This document shows positions 41,979-51,020 of a DNA stretch of 64,000 nt, piece after piece. Position 1 is the first letter of the stretch; each line of letters opens with the position of its first letter. The notes under the pieces were generated by a model that made no database searches, had not been told where the DNA came from, and saw only the letters and a list, made by a program, of their open reading frames with translations. The stretch spans positions 682,001 through 746,000 of the forward strand of contig NZ_JBHSGP010000014.1 in NCBI RefSeq assembly GCF_042654525.1. The letters run 5' to 3'. Source of the DNA: Geojedonia litorea. GTDB lineage: Bacteria > Bacteroidota > Bacteroidia > Flavobacteriales > Flavobacteriaceae. Position numbers and translations under genes: made by a program.

Positions 41979-43249
41979 AGATAAGAAAAGAAAAACTACA
42001 AGCCTTTTTGTTTTTTGTTTTCTTGATTATAAGTAGTTTATCATCTCCGATCATTCAAATAGGATTATTGATGATTTTTGGAACAGGTTATTTTTTAATT
42101 TATCATAAATTATTTAAAATTGATTTTAAAAACACTTATTATCTATCTATCATATTACTATCTTCAATTCAGTTCTTACTTTTTTTTAAAGAAGATTATG
42201 GTATAAATTATATTGTTAATACTGGGTTAATAGTCTTTTTAATAGGAATTTCATTTGTTAACAGCAACGTAGTATCTTTTGCAACAAGAACTGTATCCAA
42301 GGATTATTTAGAAAAGGTATTATTACTTTTTTTTAAAATTAATATAGCCATCATGATTTATCAGTACCTCTATATGTGTATTGATGTCATGTCCATTAAT
42401 CCGTTCTCCTCATTGAAATATTTTATGTCTGCAGGAGATTTTATGAAAGGAATTTTTCCCAATTCATCGGTTAACATGTTAATAATGTCATTTTTTTTAA
42501 TCTATTTTGTTAGTTTGAAAATGTGGAAATATTTTGTTATTGCAACAATAGCGGTGCTCTCAACAACTTACATGAGCGGTATTGTTTTATTTTTGTTGGC
42601 TTTAATGATATATGGATTTTCATTCTTTTCGTTTTCAAATAAAATAAAAAGCGTTGTAGTTTTAATATTGTTGTTTGTAGGATTCAATGCAGTTAGTCCA
42701 AATAACGTACAATATGCGAAGAACATTTTATTTGATAAGATTAATAGTAAAACGGATCCTGCTAGAAAGATAGTGTCGTTAGAGCAAACCTTAGGCAATT
42801 GGATTGATAGCCCTACAACTTTTCTTGTTGGTAACGGCGGAGGTAAATTTTCTTCTAGAGTTGCTTTTACAACAGGGGGAGAATATGTTTCTTGGTTTCC
42901 TGAAAGTTTAATATATAAGTCGAATGATTTTGAGAACAATCATTTCAAGTTATGGAACACTAAAGTTTTAAGTAGAGGCTATTCCGATGGGACTGCAAAT
43001 CAACCATTTTCTCATTATAATTTTATTGTAGGTGAATTCGGGTTGATTGGAATTTTGTTGTTCCTAATATATTTGTACAGACCGATAAAACTATTTAATA
43101 AATCCAAGTTTATCTCAATTTTATTAATTATTATGCTATGTTATTTCTTATTAGATTACTGGTTTGAATATTTTAGTGTAATTATATTTTTTGAACTGTT
43201 TATGGGCATTTATTTAAAAGAAAATGAAGCGAGTAAAATTACAGTATAG
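41975..43249 (+). CDS. Wzy/O-antigen polymerase-like membrane protein
   Basis: A 424-residue protein with about 10-12 membrane segments and one large extracytoplasmic loop (about residues 255-345, containing LGNWIDSPTTFLVGNGGGKFSSR). The loop position and the NGGG-type motif fit the Wzy/O-antigen ligase family, which polymerises or transfers lipid-linked repeat units in the periplasm. It overlaps the preceding flippase by four bases and the following Wzy-like gene by 26 bases. Whether it is the polymerase or a ligase cannot be decided from sequence. Confidence 0.7.
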   Translation: MKIRKEKLQAFLFFVFLIISSLSSPIIQIGLLMIFGTGYFLIYHKLFKIDFKNTYYLSIILLSSIQFLLFFKEDYGINYIVNTGLIVFLIGISFVNSNVVSFATRTVSKDYLEKVLLLFFKINIAIMIYQYLYMCIDVMSINPFSSLKYFMSAGDFMKGIFPNSSVNMLIMSFFLIYFVSLKMWKYFVIATIAVLSTTYMSGIVLFLLALMIYGFSFFSFSNKIKSVVVLILLFVGFNAVSPNNVQYAKNILFDKINSKTDPARKIVSLEQTLGNWIDSPTTFLVGNGGGKFSSRVAFTTGGEYVSWFPESLIYKSNDFENNHFKLWNTKVLSRGYSDGTANQPFSHYNFIVGEFGLIGILLFLIYLYRPIKLFNKSKFISILLIIMLCYFLLDYWFEYFSVIIFFELFMGIYLKENEASKITV

Positions 43250-44456
43250 TGTCATTTTTACGTTTTTGTTATTGCTCGTAATAATAACAATGGCACTACC
43301 AATGGTCATAAATAATATAGCCATTGTATTGTTTTCTATTTACGGCCTTATCCATTTTAAAAAATCCAAAGTTAAGTTGGATTTTCAATCGCTTTTTTTC
43401 CCCATATTATTTACTTTATCCCTAATTTCCTTAATTTATGCTAGTGATTTATTGAAAGGCTTAAAAGCCTTGGAAAAGACACTAGTTTTTATTTTGCTCT
43501 ATTTAACACTAACTCCAGTTTCTGTTGCCAAAAATGAGGTGCTTAAAGTTTTAAGAGTGTTTGCTTATGTCAATGTTGTTTTAATTTTAATTTGTCTCGC
43601 TACTGCTGCTTACAAGGTTTTGGAAAATGGCACTTTCATTATTTATAATCCTGAAAATTTTGTCAATGAAAACTATTTCTTGTACCACAGGTTTAGTGCT
43701 CCAATTGAGTTTCATGCTGTTTATTTGGGAATTTATTCGGTTTTCTCTACTTGCATTTTGATTTTTGATTTAAAAAACAAGGGCAATAAAATTTGGAGCT
43801 ATTTGATGCTTATAGTTTTGTTAAGTGGTATTATTTTATTGAATTCATTTTCGGTAATTGTTTCATGTTTTATTATCCTTTGTTTTTATTTTGTTCATTT
43901 TAAGCAAATAAAATTTAACAAGTGGGCGAGACTTTTTATAGTAATCCTATTAGTGATTATAGTAGGTTTGTTCTATTATAAAGCCAAAGGCATTGACGAA
44001 AATGTTTTTCGATATAATTTAGAGGATAATGTTCATAATCCTAACTGGAACTCATTAAATATTCGTTTAGCTAAATGGGAATGTGCATTGGAAGTTTTTA
44101 AAAACAATATGTTTCTAGGTGTAGGCGTAGGTAATGGGCAAACAGAATTAAATAATATATATTCAATTAAAAACTTTGAACTAGGTATTAGTAATAAATT
44201 TTCAACCCACAATCAATATCTACATTATTTAATTGAGTTGGGCCTTATTGGGACTTTAGTTTTTATTTTTGGTGTTTTAGTAAATTTATTCAAAAGTGTA
44301 AAAGAATCAAATTTTTTGCTTTTTGCATTGGTTGTTTTATTAAGCGTTTGTAGTATAACAGAAAACGTACTCACCCTCAATAAGGGAATAGTGTTTTTTG
44401 TAACTTTTTACTATTTGGTACTACAGTTAAATAGATCCCCCAAAAGTTTAAATTAA
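43224..44456 (+). CDS. O-antigen ligase/polymerase family (WaaL/Wzy) protein
   Basis: A 410-residue polytopic protein with around 11 membrane segments. A periplasmic loop (about residues 255-345) contains WNSLNIRLAKWECALEVFKNN, then FLGVGVGNGQTELN and FSTHNQYLHYLIELG. The His-Asn-Gln-Tyr stretch and the GVGVGN motif are the signature of the Wzy_C/WaaL family, clearer here than in the upstream paralogue. Its start lies inside the previous gene (26-bp overlap). Its end converges on the minus-strand ATP-grasp gene with a four-base overlap. Confidence 0.85.
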   Translation: MKRVKLQYSVIFTFLLLLVIITMALPMVINNIAIVLFSIYGLIHFKKSKVKLDFQSLFFPILFTLSLISLIYASDLLKGLKALEKTLVFILLYLTLTPVSVAKNEVLKVLRVFAYVNVVLILICLATAAYKVLENGTFIIYNPENFVNENYFLYHRFSAPIEFHAVYLGIYSVFSTCILIFDLKNKGNKIWSYLMLIVLLSGIILLNSFSVIVSCFIILCFYFVHFKQIKFNKWARLFIVILLVIIVGLFYYKAKGIDENVFRYNLEDNVHNPNWNSLNIRLAKWECALEVFKNNMFLGVGVGNGQTELNNIYSIKNFELGISNKFSTHNQYLHYLIELGLIGTLVFIFGVLVNLFKSVKESNFLLFALVVLLSVCSITENVLTLNKGIVFFVTFYYLVLQLNRSPKSLN

Positions 44457-45535
44457 GCGTGTTTATTTAAAAAATGTGACACAGTTTCAGATTGTAGTTC
44501 AAAAACAACATCAACAAATATTTTATCCCAAGAGTTTATCAGTTTAAACTTCTTTTTGTATTCACCATATGAGTAGCTTACATTAGTCATATCAGCCTTT
44601 GGATTTGGTTGGTAAAATGGGCTGATTTCTAAAAAATAAGGCTCTTTTTCTAAATCATCTTTGTCCCAAGTCACATCAAATCCCCCAGTAGTTATATTCA
44701 ATTTTTTAAATTCATTTTTAATATAATCCTCCCATTTGTTCGGGAAAAATTCAAAATCAACTTTACTTCCATAACCTGTGGCTGTTGGTTTCCATTCGTT
44801 AGAGAGATTAATTCTCCAATAATGCAGCATAATTTTATCTCCAACCAGAATTACCCTAACATCTTTTCTCATATCAATAATTTTTTGGGCCAATAGAGCA
44901 TTGTTTCTGCTGAAAGGTTTTTTGGTATTGATGAGATTATGTAATTCTGTTAATGAATTTACTTTGTACAAACCCATAGAACTACTAGAGTGAGGTTCTT
45001 TAATAAGAAATGGATAGTCTAATTCGATTTTACTCAAATCGGTTTCTTGTGATATAAATACTGTTTTAGGTTGGTTAATATTTAAGTCATTAAATTGTTT
45101 ATGCATATGCAATTTGTTTTCCCACAATAAAGTTTCGTGAGAAGTGGGATATACAATATTAGATTGTTCTTCAAGTTGTTTTGAAATATGATATAAAATC
45201 ATGGCATAGTTTTTAAAACCGTTGCCATCATAATATTTTGTAACAGAATAAAAAATCTTCTTGTTTGAATATTTGCCAATATTTTTGCCAAAAAACACTT
45301 TAAAGGGTAAATTTTGTTCAACAAAAGCATTGATAAATGCAAAATCTCGTTCAATTGATTGAGTAAAGATATTTTTTCGATAAAGGGGATAATACCACAA
45401 AATAATATCCGCTTCTTTATTATAAAGTGTGTATGCCTTTCTCCAATCTATTTTTTTTAAACAGAAATAAATTGTTTGAATTTTTTTTAACGCTTTTTTA
45501 AAAACTGTTAAAACGTTCAATATCGTCATACCCAA
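44453..45535 (-). CDS. ATP-grasp domain protein
   Basis: A 360-residue soluble protein with an ATP-grasp-like layout. An N-terminal pre-ATP-grasp region is followed by YPFLIKEPHSSSSMGLYKV near 170-188, which has the lysine and Ser-rich nucleotide loop. ALLAQKIIDMRKDVRVILVG is near 215-234, GGFDVTWDKDDLEKEPYFLEIS near 295-315 carries the acidic metal ligands, and NP follows near 320. It resembles RimK/TupA-like ligases that join an acid to an amine. Such enzymes occur in polysaccharide clusters. It is encoded on the opposite strand to its neighbours, overlapping the end of the upstream HAD gene by 38 bases, so the two form a minus-strand pair. Confidence 0.7.
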   Translation of the reverse strand: MGMTILNVLTVFKKALKKIQTIYFCLKKIDWRKAYTLYNKEADIILWYYPLYRKNIFTQSIERDFAFINAFVEQNLPFKVFFGKNIGKYSNKKIFYSVTKYYDGNGFKNYAMILYHISKQLEEQSNIVYPTSHETLLWENKLHMHKQFNDLNINQPKTVFISQETDLSKIELDYPFLIKEPHSSSSMGLYKVNSLTELHNLINTKKPFSRNNALLAQKIIDMRKDVRVILVGDKIMLHYWRINLSNEWKPTATGYGSKVDFEFFPNKWEDYIKNEFKKLNITTGGFDVTWDKDDLEKEPYFLEISPFYQPNPKADMTNVSYSYGEYKKKFKLINSWDKIFVDVVFELQSETVSHFLNKHA

Positions 45536-46067
45536 AGTATTTTATATTTTCTTGTAAAGTCGAAAGGTTTTTTATGTCTTTTATTTCTGAATCATAAAAC
45601 TTAACCACTCCGTTTTCATGATTATAGCTTAAATCATCAATATAATAAACATTGACCTTCTGCTTTTTTAAGGCCGAAAGTATCTTAATTTTAAATCTTG
45701 GCGAATTTACAATAAATAAATCCGAATATTTTAGAGGAAACCCTTGACTTTTTAACCATTTGTAGGTCACGGGATAGTCGTGTAGGCTTCTAGCCGTTAA
45801 AAAAAGGACTATAGTATTGGGGTTTTTGTATAAAATGCTAATTAAACGTCGCATTTTTGTAAAAATAGGTAATGACAATAAACGATCGTGATTGTTTTTA
45901 AAATAAGTTGTGTTAAAGCTAAACCACGTATGGGCAATTGTATTATCAATATCAAAAATAAACACTCGGGAATATTTCCTTCTGCTTAACTTAACCAAAA
46001 TAATATATATATATATCTTTGAGGCCAATAAAAAAAAGCACTGTTTAATTTTTTTCATATTTATCAA
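45498..46067 (-). CDS. HAD-like phosphatase/hydrolase
   Basis: A 189-residue HAD-superfamily protein. The nucleophile motif is DIDNT (D39, D41), motif II is LFLTARS near 89-95, and motif IV is YYIDDLSYN near 142-150. A hydrophobic N-terminal extension (about 8-27) may anchor it to the membrane. The ATG at 46067 (or M4 at 46058) is only about 13-22 bases from the start of the divergent GT4 gene. An (AT)7 dinucleotide run (46003-46016) lies inside the early coding region. The substrate is unknown. It is paired on the minus strand with the ATP-grasp gene. Confidence 0.7.
   Translation of the reverse strand: MINMKKIKQCFFLLASKIYIYIILVKLSRRKYSRVFIFDIDNTIAHTWFSFNTTYFKNNHDRLLSLPIFTKMRRLISILYKNPNTIVLFLTARSLHDYPVTYKWLKSQGFPLKYSDLFIVNSPRFKIKILSALKKQKVNVYYIDDLSYNHENGVVKFYDSEIKDIKNLSTLQENIKYFGYDDIERFNSF
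46003..46016. repeat. (AT)7 dinucleotide repeat within the HAD coding region
   Basis: Seven uninterrupted AT units encode the alternating Ile-Tyr stretch near residues 18-22 of the minus-strand HAD protein. A gain or loss of one unit would shift the frame before the catalytic DIDNT motif. Confidence 0.9.
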
Positions 46068-46080
46068 TTAAAAATACTTT

Positions 46081-47175
46081 ATGGCTAATAAAGCAAAGAT
46101 ACTTTTCATGTTACAAGTTCCTCCTCCTGTACATGGAGCAGCATTAAGAAATAAATCATTAATTGAGAGCAAAGAAATTAAAGATAACTTTAATATAAAA
46201 CTTTTACCTATAAATTTCGCCGATTCTATTGCAGATATAGGAAAAATGTCTATAAAAAAAATAGCTAAAGTTATTATTTATTGGTTTCGACTAGCTTTGG
46301 CTTTAGTATCTAGACCCAATGCAGTGTATTTTACAATTTCTCCTTTTGGAACACCTTTTTTAAGAGACGTATTTTATGTGGCACTTGTTAGACTATTTGG
46401 GGTAAAGAGAATTTTTCATTTAAGGGGTTTAGGAATAAAAAAAAGTTATGAAGGAAAATTTAAAAAGTTGCTATATGATTTTGCTTTTAAAAACGCCTAT
46501 GTAATAATACTAAATAATAACCAGTTTGAAGACGTGAGCTTTTTGCCTTATAAAGAGTGTTTCGTAGTGCCCAATGGCATGAAAGATGAAGCGTCTGAAT
46601 TTTTGAATTCAAACATTAAACAAGAAAGCACCTTACTGTATTTATCAAATTATGTAAAAGATAAAGGAGCGTTATTGTTTGTAGATCTCGTAGAAGCTTT
46701 AATAAGAAAAGGTTATAATATTAAAGCACTCATGGCAGGAGCGGATGCTGATGTAACTAAAATTCAAATAGAAAATTTACTAACAGAAAAAGGAATAGAT
46801 GAAAATGTTGAAGTTAATGGGCCAATTTTTGAAAAGCAAAAATTTGAATTATACGCAAAAGCATCAATATTTATTTTCCCTTCATTTATAGATCTAAATC
46901 CAGGAGTTGTTATAGAGGCCATGCAAAGTAAATTACCGGTAGTCTCAACTCCAATTGGCGGAATACCTGAAATTGTTGATGACAATGAAACGGGATTTAT
47001 AGTGCCAGAAATTACAGTAAAAGAGTTTGTTGCTAAAACAGAGATACTATTAAATGACAGTAAATTAAGAGAAGATTTTGGTAATAATGGGAGGGCAAAA
47101 TATTTGAAAATGTATAACCAAGAATCATTTGAAAACAATATCAGAGATACTTTTTATAAAATTTTACAACAATAA
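46081..47175 (+). CDS. Glycosyltransferase family 4 protein
   Basis: A 364-residue GT-B fold glycosyltransferase. The N-terminal MLQVPPPVHGAALRNKSL loop fits an acceptor-binding start. The C-terminal donor-binding half includes FPSFIDLNPGVVIEAMQSKLPVVSTPIGGIPEIVDDNETGF (about 268-308), with the EAM-type Glu that contacts the nucleotide sugar. It would transfer a sugar in repeat-unit assembly at the cytoplasmic face. The sugar donor is not predictable. Its start codon is 13 bases from the divergent HAD gene, leaving almost no room for separate promoters. Confidence 0.92.
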   Translation: MANKAKILFMLQVPPPVHGAALRNKSLIESKEIKDNFNIKLLPINFADSIADIGKMSIKKIAKVIIYWFRLALALVSRPNAVYFTISPFGTPFLRDVFYVALVRLFGVKRIFHLRGLGIKKSYEGKFKKLLYDFAFKNAYVIILNNNQFEDVSFLPYKECFVVPNGMKDEASEFLNSNIKQESTLLYLSNYVKDKGALLFVDLVEALIRKGYNIKALMAGADADVTKIQIENLLTEKGIDENVEVNGPIFEKQKFELYAKASIFIFPSFIDLNPGVVIEAMQSKLPVVSTPIGGIPEIVDDNETGFIVPEITVKEFVAKTEILLNDSKLREDFGNNGRAKYLKMYNQESFENNIRDTFYKILQQ

Positions 47176-47176
47176 A

Positions 47177-47950
47177 TTGATCAAGGTAAATTTTCATACA
47201 CACACAAATGCCAGTTTTGATGGCTATAATAGCTGTAAAGCAATATATAAGTTCGCAAAGAAAGCAGAATTAGACGTAATTGCGATTACTGATCATGACA
47301 CTATTGAAGGCGCTTATCGATTGATTAAATGGCTTAAAAAAAACGATAAAACAGATTTAGAGGTCATAATTGGGGAAGAAATCACCTGCACTGATGGCAC
47401 ACATATAATAGGTTTGTTTTTAAACGAACATATACCATCAGCAGAGCCCCTTAAAGTAATTCAATCTATCAAAAATCAGGAGGGGCTGGTTTATTTTCCG
47501 CATCCTGCACGTAAAGATGGAATTATGCAATCAAAAAGTTATGATAAAGCCATAAAACTTGGTGATGCTTTTGAAGTATTTAATGCTAAAATCAATCACG
47601 ATTTTAATGTTTTGGCTCAAAAAGAGATTATTAACTATACGCACTTAATACCTCTTGGGGGAAGTGATGCGCACTATAATTCAGATATACTTAAATGCTT
47701 CTGTAAAATCAATCTAGATTCACAAAACTTAAAATCAAGTTTGATAAACTGTAATAAAGAAAGTATACAAATTTTAGGGCACAAAAAAATGAATGGCGAT
47801 AATAATTATTTCTCAGGCTATTACAAGATTAAAAATAAACTTAATTTACCTCAATTTATTAGAAATTTGGGTAAATTTGCCTTTCCGCTCTACAAAAATT
47901 TTAAAGAAAGAAACGCAAGTTTTAAGCTAGAAAATGTTTTTAATAAATGA
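47177..47950 (+). CDS. PHP domain metal-dependent phosphoesterase
   Basis: A PHP-fold protein of about 257 residues. The metal motifs are FHTHT close to the N-terminus, AITDHDTIEGA some 30 residues later, IIGEEI, FPHPAR and GGSDAH. Together these form the usual multi-metal site of TrpH-like phosphoesterases. I prefer the TTG at 47177 (reading LIKVNFHTHTN, right after the GT4 stop), since family members start a few residues before the HTH motif. An ATG at 47129 would overlap the GT4 gene by 47 bases and add 16 residues. It ends with a four-base overlap with the PaaK-like gene. The substrate is unknown. Confidence 0.85.
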   Translation: MIKVNFHTHTNASFDGYNSCKAIYKFAKKAELDVIAITDHDTIEGAYRLIKWLKKNDKTDLEVIIGEEITCTDGTHIIGLFLNEHIPSAEPLKVIQSIKNQEGLVYFPHPARKDGIMQSKSYDKAIKLGDAFEVFNAKINHDFNVLAQKEIINYTHLIPLGGSDAHYNSDILKCFCKINLDSQNLKSSLINCNKESIQILGHKKMNGDNNYFSGYYKIKNKLNLPQFIRNLGKFAFPLYKNFKERNASFKLENVFNK

Positions 47951-49242
47951 AAGTGAGTCATGCCTTAAATAAGTTGCTAAATATTGTATATACATACTTA
48001 AAATATAACGAATATTTAGGGTTTCAATTTAAATCTGCTAGCGAGATCAGGTTGTTTCAAGAGAAAAAATTAAAAAGTATCTTGAAAATTGCCGTCAATA
48101 AAGTGCCATACTACAAACCTTATAAATCTAAAATTGACTTTGAAAATTTTAGCTTGAACGAACTACAAAAACTTCCGGTTGTTAATAAGGATCTTATTAG
48201 GGCAAATCCAACTAATTTTATCAGAGAGGATAAGGATATAAAAAATTTAAGGTGGAAATCAACTTCAGGATCATCAGGCGAACCTTTCAAAGTCCCCAAG
48301 AATTATTTTAGTGATGCCATCGAGGTAATCTTAGGCTATCGTGCTTGGTCTTTTGGTAAATTTGATTATAAATTAAGAGCACCTGCCATTGTTATAAGAA
48401 GTTTTTCTCCAAAAGAAGGTGAGCCAATCTATAAAAGAGATATTATTAGAAATTTCTGGTATTTATCACCTTATCATATCAACGAAGTTTATCTCCCAAT
48501 CTTTTTGGAAGTCTTTAATAAATCTAGGTCTAAAGTTTTAAAAGGTTACCCTTCTTCGGTGTATATATTAACCTTGCTTTTAAAAAAGCAAGGCATTAAA
48601 CTGCCTCAAATCCAAACAATTATAACATCATCTGAAACTATGCTGCCAAAATACAGACGTGTTATAGAAGCGTATTGGCAATGTGATGTACTCGATTGGT
48701 ATGGCCAGAATGAAAGAACAATAACAGCTCAACAATGTGCATACGGTAGTTACCATAATAATGATGATTATGGAATCTGTGAATTGGATGAGGAAAATAA
48801 TATCATTGCTACTTCGTTAAACAATGATATTATGCCTTTATTAAGATATCAAACTAATGATAAAGCAATACCTTTACAACATGAAAATATTAGGTGTAAA
48901 TGTGGCCGGCAAATGACAATTCCATTTAAAGGAATTGAAGGACGACAAGATGATATTTTGTATAAACAAGGTAAGCAAGCTATCCCTACCATTAATTTTT
49001 ATAATTTAATGGAGAAATTTCAGAACATAAAACAATTCTATATTTTACAAGAAGAAGACCTTTCTATCACCATGGATATAAGTGAGAATGAACCACTAAC
49101 CCAATTGGATCTTGATAATTTAAAGGCAGGGATTAATCAAAGACTAGGGGATGTTCCACTTACCATAAATGTCGTGAAAAACATACCCAGAAACAAACAA
49201 ACAGATAAAGTAAAAATTATTGAATCTAAAGTAAAAGTTTAA
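47947..49242 (+). CDS. Phenylacetate-CoA ligase (PaaK/CapK)-like adenylate-forming protein
   Basis: A 431-residue acyl-adenylating enzyme of the PaaK/CapK type. The phosphate-binding loop is KSTSGSSGEPF at residues 104-114. IITSSETMLPKYR is near 215-228, the DWYGQNERTI segment near 240-250 is equivalent to the YGxxE motif, and LRYQTNDKA is near 297. Family members in capsule clusters (CapK) are thought to activate a carboxylic acid, which could be transferred onto a sugar or amine. It is sandwiched between the PHP and aminotransferase genes with overlapping codons (TAATG type), suggesting a joint function. Confidence 0.88.
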   Translation: MKVSHALNKLLNIVYTYLKYNEYLGFQFKSASEIRLFQEKKLKSILKIAVNKVPYYKPYKSKIDFENFSLNELQKLPVVNKDLIRANPTNFIREDKDIKNLRWKSTSGSSGEPFKVPKNYFSDAIEVILGYRAWSFGKFDYKLRAPAIVIRSFSPKEGEPIYKRDIIRNFWYLSPYHINEVYLPIFLEVFNKSRSKVLKGYPSSVYILTLLLKKQGIKLPQIQTIITSSETMLPKYRRVIEAYWQCDVLDWYGQNERTITAQQCAYGSYHNNDDYGICELDEENNIIATSLNNDIMPLLRYQTNDKAIPLQHENIRCKCGRQMTIPFKGIEGRQDDILYKQGKQAIPTINFYNLMEKFQNIKQFYILQEEDLSITMDISENEPLTQLDLDNLKAGINQRLGDVPLTINVVKNIPRNKQTDKVKIIESKVKV

Positions 49243-50408
49243 TGCAAACAAAAGAAGAACTTACAAAGCAATTACGCCTACTTAAGGAAGAGGCTGGATC
49301 ACACTCACCAAGTATTTTCACAATAAAAGAAGCCATTCCCGAATTAAAGGTAAAAGTTGACGCTTGTTTTCTGTCCAATCCCTATGCGACAGACTTATTT
49401 TTAGAATACTTTAAAAGGGAATTATTAGATACTGGAGGTTTGAGAGACTTGCTTGAATTTTACCCCTCGCAAAATAGAGTAATTGCAGAATCGCTTTCGG
49501 GAACAATTGGGATACACCCAGATAATATTTTTATAGGTAATGGGGCTATAGAGATTATTCAAACTATTATTCAACGTTATACCAAGACTAAAATTGTTAT
49601 AAATATTCCCACATTCTCATCATATTATGAGTTTATAAATGACGATGTACAGGTAGTTTATAATAAACTTTTAAAAGAAAATAATTATGAGTTAGATGTA
49701 GAATCCTATATAAAACTTGTAAAAAAAGAAAAACCAGACACTGTTGTACTTATAAACCCAAATAACCCTAATGGAGCTTATATGGATTCTCAAAAAGTAC
49801 ATCATATTTTAAGAGAGTTAAGAGATGTTAAAAACTTGATTTTAGATGAGAGTTTTATCCATTTTGCTTACGAAAATGAATACTATGATTTAAAAACGGC
49901 TTCAAATTTAGTATATAAGTTTCCTAACTTAATTTTAGTTAAAAGCATGTCTAAAGATTTCGGTATAGCTGGCATAAGAGCGGGATACGCAGTTATGAAC
50001 TCTAGACGCGTTCAAGAGCTATTATTAAATGGGTTTTTATGGAATTCTAATGGGCTTTCAGAGTACTTTTTTAGATTATATACGAGTGACGAGTTTTTGA
50101 AGGAATATGAACAAGTTAGAGTGAAATACATTAAAGAAACGCAAGATTTTATTAACCAGTTAAAGCAAATTCCAAACATTAAAGTGTACCCAAGTATGGC
50201 GAATTTTGCTTTACTCGAAATATTAAACGGTGAAACTAGCGATGATTTTGTGTTTAAAATGCTTATCAAGCATGGGATTTATTTAAGAACATGTTCAGAC
50301 AAAATAGGATTGAATGGCGAATTTGTTAGACTGGCATCAAGAACTAAAGACGAGAATTCATACATAATCGAGTCATTTAAAAAAGAATTCAGTGAGGTAA
50401 AGGTTTAA
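49242..50408 (+). CDS. Class I/II PLP-dependent aminotransferase (histidinol-phosphate aminotransferase-like)
   Basis: A 388-residue fold-type I aminotransferase. The PLP lysine is K238 in KSMSKDFGIAGIRAGYA, with INPNNPNGAY near 171-180, the LDESF aspartate region at 201-205, and the C-terminal arginine in ASRTKDE. It resembles HisC/CobD-type enzymes, but its position in a polysaccharide cluster argues for amination or decarboxylation of a small phosphorylated building block, as found for HisC-like enzymes in some capsule loci. Amine donor and substrate are unknown. The start overlaps the previous stop by one base; the lipoprotein gene follows after one base. Confidence 0.9.
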   Translation: MQTKEELTKQLRLLKEEAGSHSPSIFTIKEAIPELKVKVDACFLSNPYATDLFLEYFKRELLDTGGLRDLLEFYPSQNRVIAESLSGTIGIHPDNIFIGNGAIEIIQTIIQRYTKTKIVINIPTFSSYYEFINDDVQVVYNKLLKENNYELDVESYIKLVKKEKPDTVVLINPNNPNGAYMDSQKVHHILRELRDVKNLILDESFIHFAYENEYYDLKTASNLVYKFPNLILVKSMSKDFGIAGIRAGYAVMNSRRVQELLLNGFLWNSNGLSEYFFRLYTSDEFLKEYEQVRVKYIKETQDFINQLKQIPNIKVYPSMANFALLEILNGETSDDFVFKMLIKHGIYLRTCSDKIGLNGEFVRLASRTKDENSYIIESFKKEFSEVKV

Positions 50409-50409
50409 T

Positions 50410-50877
50410 ATGAAAAAACTAATTATTGTATTTTGTGTTGTTGTATTTAGTTGCAATGAGAACCATAAACACAAAACACAAAACACAAAACAAATAAAGT
50501 TTGAAAACCAAATAGTTTCCAGTGACGATATTGAAATTTTAAATGAAGGGTTTAAAAACAATTGGGAAATTATCAAAGATGAGCAATTATCGTTGTTAGT
50601 AAACAGAGATGTTATTTATTATATTTTTAAAAACCCAACAGATGAGCAACTTAAGCACAGATTTTATCTTCACGTTGTGATAAAAGAAACAGAGGAGTTT
50701 ATTAATTTGGACTTTAATTTTAACGAGCATTTATTAGTATCAAAAACCTCTAACGCTATATATAAAATTGCCAGTAGAAAGCTTCCCTTAAAACATATTT
50801 TAAGCATTACCACGGGGCAAGTCTTAGATGGGAAAAGCCTATGGGAGGTATATATAAATGATTCAAACATTTACTAA
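50410..50877 (+). CDS. Hypothetical lipoprotein
   Basis: A 155-residue protein with a lipobox-like signal (KKLIIVFCVVVFSC, Cys14) followed by a His/Lys/Thr/Asn-rich linker (NHKHKTQNTKQ) and a mixed alpha/beta domain of about 110 residues with a Trp-rich end (GKSLWEVYIND). I do not recognise the family. Context (tightly following an aminotransferase in a polysaccharide cluster) suggests an envelope accessory protein. It is followed by a 143-bp gap without a clear promoter. Confidence 0.6.
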   Translation: MKKLIIVFCVVVFSCNENHKHKTQNTKQIKFENQIVSSDDIEILNEGFKNNWEIIKDEQLSLLVNRDVIYYIFKNPTDEQLKHRFYLHVVIKETEEFINLDFNFNEHLLVSKTSNAIYKIASRKLPLKHILSITTGQVLDGKSLWEVYINDSNIY

Positions 50878-51020
50878 AGTGAGAAATCTAAATGAAATAA
50901 GTCATACACAATTTTAAAACAATAAAATTTGTGTTGATGAGAGGTCCCAATGCCAAAAGCTTAAGAATGAATAGCAAGTTAGTCATGAGTTAAATTTATT
51001 AATGTATCAAAACCATTATA

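Noticed and set aside
44453..46067. The ATP-grasp/HAD pair as spurious antisense frames
   Set aside because: They contain full catalytic motifs (DIDNT, LFLTARS, YYIDD and ATP-grasp segments), no competing plus-strand frame exists over 44457-46080, and they end with normal spacing, so they are real genes rather than shadows.
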